Source: Myrica gale (Eukaryota; Streptophyta; Magnoliopsida; Fagales; Myricaceae). From it: a stretch of DNA of 64,000 bases. Made by a program: the position numbers and the translations under genes. This document shows positions 56,119 to 64,000 of this stretch, piece after piece. The notes under the pieces were generated by a model that saw only the letters and a list, made by a program, of their open reading frames with translations, was not told the DNA's origin and did not search any database. Location: assembly GCA_963930655.1 (NCBI GenBank), contig OZ005618.1:21488501-21552500 (forward strand), in the 5' to 3' direction. Each line of letters starts with the position of its first letter. The first letter of the stretch is position 1.

Positions 56119-56888
56119 AAGGCTCAATGACTTAAAAGTAAACATATGGCACTCTAGTACAGAGCATTCCCCAGCATCTGACTAAAGTAGCTTACGAAGA
56201 ATCCATGCAGCCTTCAGAGGCTGCATGGAAATCAAGGAGATAAAAGTTACAAGGCTCCACGCTAATCCACTTGCTCTTCGAAGGCTCACCTTGTCCACCA
56301 ACATTCTACACATTTACCTTGGCAATAAATTTTTCTGATAAAACTGACACACTAATACTTTTTTCTAAACAAGAACTCCTACATTCCCCCAGTGGCCCCC
56401 GCATTTGCTCTCAAAAACTCCTTTGTGGTTGTTTAGTTTATGTTACCATTTAAAGTGGTATATACCTTAAAGTAGTCATTTAGGAATTTAGTACCTTCAC
56501 CCAAATTACAACAAGTACCATATGCAGGCAGGACGTGCTATGGAGCAACCACAAGGGCAACATATTACTAGTTTTCTTCCCAATTGGATCCTCCATCTTA
56601 GTGTATACCCTCAATTAAAGGGGAAAAAGGCATAAGAATGATGTTAAGTGGCATTTAGTTGGCTTGTGTTCCTGAATGAGAGAAGGCACGAAAGAGTGGC
56701 ATGTGCAGCAAATGGAACAACAGATAATTAATATAAAACACAAGTGCATGCAGGAGCTATATCCATAATCCAAACTGGAGCCTTCAACCGTTCTCAGTTT
56801 AGTGATATCAAAACAAGCAAAATGATAACAACTAAGTCAATGAAAGTGAAGCAAGATCGTAACACGACAAGAGAAAAGTTAGACATAC

Positions 56889-59101
56889 ATCTCCTTTGCC
56901 TCTCGCAGTTCACGCTTACGACGTTCTTCCTCCATCCATTTTGCCTGCACTGCGAGTTTCTTTTTGTAAGCACTTGTGACAAATTTGTCCTTGTCCGCAT
57001 AGAGCCATAGAGGTGGTTATCTTTGCTTCTCTCTTTAGCAATTTTCCTCTCAAACACTACTTCACGATATTGCTCTCGTTCTTTTGTTTTTTCCTTCAAT
57101 AGCTGGATACATCTTGACTGCAACAAATGCAAGGAGGTTGATTAGCTGCAACCACTACTCAACTACTTTCTCCGGCATTATAACCACTTCAACCACATTA
57201 ATGAAGAAAAGGAAATAAAAACAACCAGTCCAATTCATTTTCTGTTTTTATATACAAGTAAAGACACACTCTAACTTCATGTTAGATAAAACAGTTAAAA
57301 AAAGCCAAAGCTGGAAAAATAAGATATCCTTATACCCATTACCAACAAACTAGTAGCTAACAAATCAACATCCATATAAATTTAACCCATTCCTTTGAAG
57401 ACGCTGGCTTCCTTCATTACCCTAGTTAAAACATTTACAGTGCACAAAGCAAGAAACTGATTATGAAAAGATTCTTCAATACATGAAAATAAAACCTTTG
57501 TACACAATTAAATCTTATCTACGAATTGAAGTAGGCATCGCTGTACTCTGTGTTAAATACATAATGCTAAGTGAAGCAACAATATTGTAAGAGCTTTCTA
57601 CTAAGGCCTCAAACATAAAGGTTGTCGACATGTTCAAGAAGCCACTTTTCAGATGAAATATAATGTAAGACTCACAAGTCCCATGAGACCAAAAAAAATT
57701 TTAAAATCAAACAGTTTTTGGTAACCAAATAATTGAAACAAAATGGTTGAAGTTCATGGAAGCTAAAAGCTGGGTGTGGAGTTGTAGTTCAGGTTGAATC
57801 AACTGCCTCACAATTAATTCCTAGAAACATAAATGACCTTATTGAAGTCTTAAAGCATTGGGTGCTGATCTAAAATACACTAGACAACTGTCAAATACTA
57901 TGCACACTTCATTCCTTATCTATGATTCGCGCTCAAGAGTAGTAAGCAGGTGACGTGATTTCTCCAAAAGTGGTGGATGACTTGGTATAAGTCAACTTTT
58001 AGAGTCCTTACAATACTTCTAAATTTCAAAAGTAGATGGTTAGCTAAGCTTTTCAATATTACCAGAAAATATGAGACCTCTTAGATAATCACTTTTGATC
58101 CAGCAATTGTGCTCATTCCTTCATCTGTTAAGAGGTAAACAAATTCTCTGGACTCTGCATAATTAAAACTTGACCTCAACATCCACCTTTTTCTTTCAGA
58201 GGGAAGGAAATGCAATTTTGTACCAAGACTATTATTTGTCCCATATTGACATACTTGATCCATACTACTAATCTATCTAAATGTTATGATTGCTAGAACT
58301 ACCTCAAAGACCAATACAATATGCTACACCCACTTTTAACCAAGAAGAATACTATGATCCTTGACTTCCAACTTCGACTCTCTTTAAGAGATAATCATTA
58401 CATTGTTTATCAAACATTTATAAATTTTGTGGTGGTTTCGAGATTTGATTGATAGTCAAACCTTTACCATGTGCTCTTTAATGGTTAAAAAGTTAAAGTG
58501 GATCCGAAATTAGCTACTTGATTGATAACCAATCCATTTTCAGGTCGCCCTTCACTATTTAGAAAGTTATGGTAGCTTGAACACTAGCTAACTGATTGAG
58601 AACCCAAAAACTTCATTTTGTGCTGTAAATTGTTCAATTATGCTCTATGATTTACTTAAACATGGTGAAGCAACAAGGTTTACCTTACTTTCTTCACGAT
58701 CTTGCACTCGAGGTTGAACAACTTTCTCTTTCATTTCATCATAGATTACGTCATAATCAAATACAGTGGGATCCTCTTCAATGGCCTTCTTCTGCTGTTC
58801 CTCAATCTACAAGAGGAGAAATTCAAAAATAAGTTGAGCCATATAAAACAACATTAGAAGAATACACTCTTTACGAAATATTTTGCTACAAGGGGCTTTT
58901 ACTCACATCCTTAAGGGACTTTTTCTTGCTAGTCTGCTGAGAAATCTCTCTCTCCACATTATCATCATTAAAGCCAAAGGGAGGTGGGCGGGGCGGCTTT
59001 GACGACTGCTGCTTCTTCTGCTGTGCTGAGAGCCTCAAGTTCAATCCATACCCTAACTTGTTCATTTCCTTATCTTCTTCCCCTTCCTCTGAAATTACCA
59101 T
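56889..59101 (-). pseudogene. NSRP1: NSRP1/CCDC55-like splicing-regulator gene, frameshifted and 3'-incomplete
   Basis: Three exons: 59101-58907, 58806-58684 and 57117-56889. They read MNKLGYGLNLRLSAQQKKQQ (the usual family start, at the in-frame ATG 59065), VEREISQQTSKKKSLKD, then IEEQQKKAIEEDPTVFDYDV and IYDEMKEKVVQPRVQDREES, then YREVVFERKIAKERSKDNHL. This is the conserved domain of nuclear speckle splicing regulatory protein 1 (plant CCDC55-like), a coiled-coil alternative-splicing factor. Exons 1-3 have good splice sites. In exon 3 an 8-bp near-duplication (CATAGAGC CATAGAGG on +, 56998-57013) shifts the frame. Without it the reading would continue with the expected DKDKFVTSAYKKKL and AKWMEEERRKRE. 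After the GTATGT donor (56888-56883) I find no further exon, although the family continues. Either a pseudogene or an allele making a truncated protein. Confidence 0.85.
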
Positions 59102-60919
59102 CCGAAAATCGATCAGACCATTATCACAAACCTATTTAGTGGCGGAACCAGGATCCAGTTTGAAGAGGACGAATTCCTAAGGCGAAATGACAATTTTTTT
59201 CCTACGTAATGCAGAAAGGTGTTTTGGAGTTAAAATATCAAAAATTAAGGATTAAAAGTATTAAAAATATTGAAATACATGTACCATATAATTGAAATAC
59301 ACGTACTATACAAAACAAAATTAATCAACAAAAAAAAGATATATGCCAATGGTGCAGTTGATAATATATGCCAAGTAACATCAGCAATGTGTCAATCTGT
59401 GATTCAAGCTGATGTGAAATAACTTGACACTCACCTCTGACCAATTGAACAAGACAACAAATCCAAGTTACATAGGAAAAAATTGTTACACCAGCTCAAC
59501 AACTATAAACTTCTATTTAAAGAAAAGAGTTCCATGCCTACAGTGAGAGAAGAAAATGAATTTGAAATGAGAGTAGAGCTTGTCGCTTTTGTCATGCTTT
59601 CCAGTATAATGTTTCATACCTTGTTGCTTTTGTCTTGCAAAAATTCAGCCAGTTCTAAGATATTTAAGACATAATCAATTTCCTGTTCTGTAGCATTATT
59701 TATTTATTTATTTATTTGTCTACTTGTTGTCAACAATTTGTTCTAGTTTCATCATATTTCATCTAATAGATTTAGTTTAAATATATTGGCCCTAAAATAT
59801 GGTCAAGAAAGCATTTGAGTTTGAAGCTTGACCAAAGAAATCCTAACTGCTCAAACACTCTTTGCACATTAGTGCTATCTGAAACCAGCCAATATATAGT
59901 TTCGCAAATTTCTGATCAATTCAATTGGTCTAGTTTTTCCTCCTTTTTTTCTAGAAAGATCACGATCTTATATTTCGTTGAGTTTGGGGATTGACCAAAG
60001 AAATCCTAACTCCTTAAACACATCTTGCACACATTTGTGCTATATGAAACCACCCAATAGCTTCTCAAATTTCCTGGTTCAATCTATATACGTACGTTTT
60101 TTTTTGGAGAAAGATGATCTTTATATATATTGGTGGATTTGCGGGTTGACCAAATAAATTATCCAAACTGCAATAAAAGAAAGAGAGAGAGAGATAAACC
60201 TTGTTTGACCAATCAACACCAAAACTTGCTTGTGGGAACTGTTAAGATAAACCTTTAGTAACAACCCACAAATAACTTCCGTGAAGACACATTAAATTCA
60301 AGACATAAACGTACGTCCACACGTTAGTTGTAAATTATATAGTATAGATTGACGTTTGAGGTTGTATTAAAAACATTAACAAATAAGTGAGAATGTTTGG
60401 CTTCAACTAATTTGTGTGTTGCAAGAATCTCTGAACAGAATTAGTACTGTGAAGTATTGGTCATTCTAACTTCTAATGCTGTAGAGCTGAAAGGAGCAGC
60501 AGCCCTGCCACAGATGCCGATCGAGGCGTCTCTTAAATAAGCAGGTACTTATAAGAGGGGAACCGCACAAGATGGTAAAGAATTTCACAAGAATAGCGCC
60601 CCCCCTCCCTGGCGCTCTAATTTAACAGACTTCTTACAATATCGTAGCTAATTTCGAATTCATATAGGGGAACGGCCGTACATGATCAGGATAAATCAGG
60701 ACTTGTGATACAAAGAAAACAATGAAAACTTCTTTAGAGAAGTGACTAAAGAAAGGAATGAATAATTTCCATTGACAGGAGAAAAACAACAATTCCTTCA
60801 TCGTGGATGCCATATTTTGTACAATATATTCAGAAGAAAAGGAAAATCTAAATTAAGCGAACCAATCTATCAGTATGTTTTCTTGTACACGACCACTACT
60901 GTCAAAAAATATTCTCTAA
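59102..60919. other. Between NSRP1-like and PADRE genes
   Basis: AT-rich, with (TTTA)n at about 59697-59717 and a GA run at 60182-60195. An imperfect tandem repeat lies at 59828-60095. No gene recognised. Confidence 0.55.
59828..60095. repeat. Imperfect ~163-bp tandem repeat
   Basis: TTGACCAAAGAAATCCTAACT followed by AAACAC, TTGCACA, GTGCTAT and TGAAACCA, CCAATA words occurs twice (about 59828 and 59992). A third start, GGTTGACCAAATAAATTATC, is near 60144. Confidence 0.7.
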
Positions 60920-61543
60920 CTAAGATAGCATACCCTTTTCTTTCTGTTTCCACTCCAACCCTATAAATCTGCAAGGTGAAAACCTGATCTTATGCTCTGT
61001 AATGGTTTCAAGCTTAGGTGACCATAATTGCTCCTTAGATCCAACAAGCTGTTCGTAGCGCTTTTGTAACTCTGGGGTGCTACAAAGAATGCCATTGCTA
61101 GGACTACTAGATCCAATTTCCTTCCCTTTTGTTATAAGCCTTGTAATGAACTCCGGCACGACCTTAATTGCAACTCTTCCATCTTCACCCTTTATATACT
61201 CGAACGGGCAGTCCCCAAAATTGATAGGTGAATTTCTAGGGCTTGACCCTAGGGATGATAGAGAAGAGACGGAGATGACATACTCACTAGCTTCAAAGAG
61301 ATCAATGGGAAGAACAAAGTAGGTTTGGCCACTCGTGAGCTCGTCGTCTATGCCTAAGGCTGGGACCCGGTGGCCAACAAAGAACGAGTCCGCGTGGCAA
61401 ACCATTCTGTCCGGAAACTCAAACATGATCTCCCCGGCAATATGTCTCCCGGCCGTGAGGATTCGCGTGGTACCTTCCCAAAAGATTACCTTTACGGGGG
61501 AGTTAGTGTTTGGTTTGAAACATGGCGACACAGCATTTCCCAT
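60920..61543 (-). CDS. PADRE-domain (DUF4228) protein
   Basis: Intronless 207-residue frame starting MGNAVSPCFKP. The MGN start with small residues after it fits N-myristoylation, common in this family. The body shows the family pattern VKVIFWEGTTRIL, AGEIMFEFPDRMVCHADSFF, GHRVPALGIDDELTSGQTYF and VLPIDLFEASEY, a variable middle, then LQKRYEQLVGSKEQLWSPKL and ETITEHKIRF. PADRE proteins are plant-specific, mostly small and single-exon. Many respond to pathogens, and their biochemical role is unknown. Length and both ends look complete. An upstream ORF (61788-61543) ends at the start codon. Confidence 0.92.
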   Translation of the reverse strand: MGNAVSPCFKPNTNSPVKVIFWEGTTRILTAGRHIAGEIMFEFPDRMVCHADSFFVGHRVPALGIDDELTSGQTYFVLPIDLFEASEYVISVSSLSSLGSSPRNSPINFGDCPFEYIKGEDGRVAIKVVPEFITRLITKGKEIGSSSPSNGILCSTPELQKRYEQLVGSKEQLWSPKLETITEHKIRFSPCRFIGLEWKQKEKGMLS

Positions 61544-61788
61544 TAGAGAGAGAAGAGGAGAGAAAGATATAGAAGGTGAGATTGCTGTTGGCTTTTCGAT
61601 CGGTGCCGTGGGGAAAATAGAAAAAAGGTTGGGATTTTATACAGGAAAGGACTCAGGAGGAGGAGGATTGACTTGGAGAAAGTCTGGGTTCGTTTTTTAG
61701 TAGTTTTAGGGGTCGGTGGTCTGGTCAGCCATGCCGGCTTTAGTCGGTATTGCTTGTTAACATTTCTATGGGACTCAAAACAACTCAT
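61543..61788 (-). other. Upstream ORF overlapping the PADRE start codon
   Basis: An 81-codon frame from ATG 61788 in the probable leader ends with TAA that overlaps the PADRE ATG by one base (TAATG). Its product (C-terminus LLLLSPFLYKIPTFFLFSP and so on) matches no family. If transcription starts near 61800, ribosomes would meet this ATG first. Whether it is translated is unknown. Confidence 0.4.
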
Positions 61789-61826
61789 AGGAAGTCGTGT
61801 TCACCTTAAACTTCACTGCTTATCTG

Positions 61827-61840
61827 GTATATATAAAATA
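61827..61840 (-). promoter_or_regulatory. Probable TATA box of the PADRE gene
   Basis: Minus strand reads TATTTTATATATACC about 290 bp upstream of the ATG, the only strong TATA-like element close to the gene. The predicted start would be near 61800, giving a ~255-nt leader. Confidence 0.5.
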
Positions 61841-62899
61841 AAATATTAGGAATTTTTCTTCTATTTTTTCCTATATATATATTGTGCGTGGAAAATTCTT
61901 TTCAAGGATAGAAGTAAGATCCGATATTGTATTTATTCAACGGCCCTACGAGTCAACTCATATATTGGTTGATTCATGCACTCCCTACCCCCGCGGCATG
62001 AATCTCAATGCTTTTACCACTTCCTTAATTGCTAGCCAGTAGATCTCTAACATTAAAATTAGTGAAATCTCTAATGTTTTAATCTTTCAAGCTAGCGGTA
62101 CTGCAAGCAGCCAATGTTTCAACGACAGGACGTAGGGTTGAATTTCATTTCTCATGATCATCAGCTAGAGATCAGAAACGAAGAAAAGCTACAATATTCT
62201 TATCATGTGGAAGATCGATCTTTATTGATCATCAGGCACTAATATTGTTTGTTTATTTAAAAACATCTCGTGAATTGCTAGAGTTTTCTTCTGCAAAATT
62301 TCCTCTGTCAATTATATATTAGAGATCAATCAGCCACAAATGCAGGTTAACACGTCAATGTAATTAAGCACGCGGCCGGCGAAGTCCTGCATATGCCATG
62401 GGTTCTAGGTTTGAGCTGTAATCACAGCTTTTCATCGATGATGGGTAAGTGTGTGAATGTTGACGGTCCAAGTTGGATCTGTTGAATCCAATTGTGGCTC
62501 TTTGAACACCATTAATGAACCAGAAAGGGCATTGTACTCAACCAAACCATTTAATAAACCATATCTTGTTGGTTCTTCTGCCCCTATTATACGCGGTTTA
62601 TACACTACTGGCCCAGCAAGTCAGGAGGGTTCCCAATGTCCATCGACTAGATAGGTCTTTAATTAATTATCCTGAGGATATATACGCTTTAATTTCTAAC
62701 AACCATAGTACTTTCGTGGTAGCAGTAGTGTACTCTTATCTCCGGTCTGGATACATTTTTGAGGGTCTGAATATCATATTCGAACTTCAATATATTGCCG
62801 AGTACGTAAGAGTCACCCAAATCACGCAGGAAAAAAAGTCACTTAATCGGGCTGGGATCTTAATTTTTCTCCCGCAGTGGGAAACGATATAATTTGTTT
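61841..62899. other. Intergenic stretch, no gene seen
   Basis: Open frames at 62457-62892 look weakly coding but match no family I recognise. No repeat boundaries found. Confidence 0.45.
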
Positions 62900-62908
62900 A
62901 TTAAATTA

Positions 62909-63408
62909 GGGATAAAATCATAGTTAACCCTTTATATTTGGACAAAAATCAAGTTGTTACCCTTATTTTTTAATCCAACAATTTGAGACCCATAACTTCA
63001 AAATCTATCAATCTTTAGCCCCGACTAAATTAAACGTTAAATCAGACAGAAAAACATGAAAAATGACCAAAATGCCCATCCAAAATAAAATTACTAAAAA
63101 TATTAAAAACATTCATTAAAAATAAAAAATGATATTTTAAAAAAAACTATATTGAAACTCTATTTCAATAATATATTTATTTTAATTTATTTCTTAAATT
63201 TATATTTATTTATTTATTTATTAAAATTTAGCCTTGGAGGGGCATTTCGGTCATTTTGCATGAATTTTCGTCGGACTTAACGCTTGATTTAGACCGAGGG
63301 CGAAGATTGATAGGTTTTGAAAGTTACGAGTCTCAAATCGTTGGATTGAAAATAAGGATAACAACTTAATTTTTGTCCAAATATAGGGGCTAACTATGAG
63401 TTTACCCC
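62909..63408. mobile_element. 500-bp non-autonomous MULE with 9-bp TSD
   Basis: ATTAAATTA flanks both sides (62900-62908 and 63409-63417). The ends are inverted for about 115 bp: GGGATAAAATCATAGTTA and TATATTTGGACAAAAATCAA at the left against the mirror image at the right (...TTTACCCC). The terminal 20 bp match those of the Pack-MULE at 1319-3519. The interior is AT-rich and carries no gene fragment. Confidence 0.9.
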
Positions 63409-63417
63409 ATTAAATTA

Positions 63418-64000
63418 TTAGTAACAAGTGAGTGAGAAACGATTATTTAGTAAGCGATCTGTTTGAAAGGAATCGTGTATAGTTGAGTGTGTTTCCTTCC
63501 CGTGAACATGCCCCCAATGACTTACCGTCCTTAATAGAAGTACCTTGCAGTCTGTGGGAAAGAGAGTTTCTGATTTCTTCTAAGCGTGAATTAGAGATTT
63601 TTTCTTTGTGGGTGACGAGGAAATCCGTTGCACCAAGCTTTTGGACACTTGGTTTGGACGGATTTAACCTAATTGGAAAATACGCCGACCAAACTAGGAG
63701 CATAATGGTAAACTCATACGCAATTGAACCAAAATTAGAGATTTAATTCAAGTAATAGTTTAGTTAGAGTTTTCCGGTGAAGTAATTGGAAGATTCTCCG
63801 AGGATTTTTTTGAGGGATTGAAATTCTCTCTAATTCATGGCCAAATTAGACTAATTTTAGAGACAAAGAAAGACATAGTAAGTATTGAATATCATAAAAC
63901 TCACACTATGAAATATCTTACGTACATAGATATTATTAAATGCTTTAGAACTCATATAAGTTTGTATCTATTTCTTCAAATAATGAATTAGAGAAGAAAT
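63418..64000. other. Window end, no feature seen
   Basis: Short overlapping frames only; nothing recognised. Confidence 0.5.

Noticed and set aside
55451..56145. Several 80-110 codon frames on both strands
   Set aside because: All are within or at the edge of the GC-rich retroposon copy 2 and reflect its composition.
1..64000. CRISPR arrays, operons, prophage or bacterial features
   Set aside because: Gene structure, introns and repeats are those of a plant nuclear genome; no regularly spaced direct-repeat array with unique spacers is present.

Overview
This is nuclear DNA of a flowering plant. Genes have GT-AG introns, the protein families are plant ones (SHI/STY/LRP1, PADRE/DUF4228, MOS2, FAR1, chalcone synthase, ERECTA), and the AT-rich intergenic DNA is full of plant-type transposons (MULEs, CACTA, MITEs, TRIMs, copia, SINEs). 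The species cannot be named from the sequence. Five host genes are supported: a six-exon ankyrin-repeat gene (12.2-14.7 kb, +), an SRS/LRP1-type zinc-finger transcription factor (24.3-25.6 kb, -), a short MOS2-like G-patch gene (50.7-51.4 kb, +), a damaged NSRP1-like splicing-regulator gene (56.9-59.1 kb, -) and a PADRE-domain gene (60.9-61.5 kb, -). They are unrelated neighbours, not a pathway.

Left third (1-19.3 kb): transposons carrying host gene pieces. A 2.2-kb Pack-MULE (1319-3519), with ~75-bp terminal inverted repeats (TIRs) and an 8-9 bp target-site duplication (TSD), holds in one orientation a pentatricopeptide-repeat piece, an ERECTA kinase piece and a chalcone-synthase exon-2 piece. 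Next to it a 4.1-kb CACTA-like element (3861-7992, 3-bp TSD, dense GCGGCGGTC subterminal arrays) carries glutamine synthetase exons with introns and a second unidentified exon-like piece. Then come a decayed FAR1/MULE-transposase-like gene, the ankyrin gene, a retroposon cluster and a decayed short-LTR copia element.

Middle (19.3-50 kb): the SRS gene, then about 24 kb without a recognised gene. It holds a 1.14-kb foldback element with 9-bp TSDs, three copies of a ~295-bp MITE family, a SINE-like insertion, two TRIM-type elements (one a tandem multi-LTR array) and a foldback MITE with a perfect central hairpin.

Right part (50-64 kb): the MOS2-like gene lacks the KOW half of its family. The NSRP1-like gene is frameshifted by an 8-bp duplication resembling a transposon excision footprint. 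A second long copy of the retroposon family (12-bp TSD) and a fresh 379-bp tandem duplication lie upstream of it in window coordinates. The PADRE gene has an upstream ORF ending exactly on its start codon. The window ends with a 500-bp MULE (9-bp TSD) sharing its ends with the Pack-MULE at the left edge.
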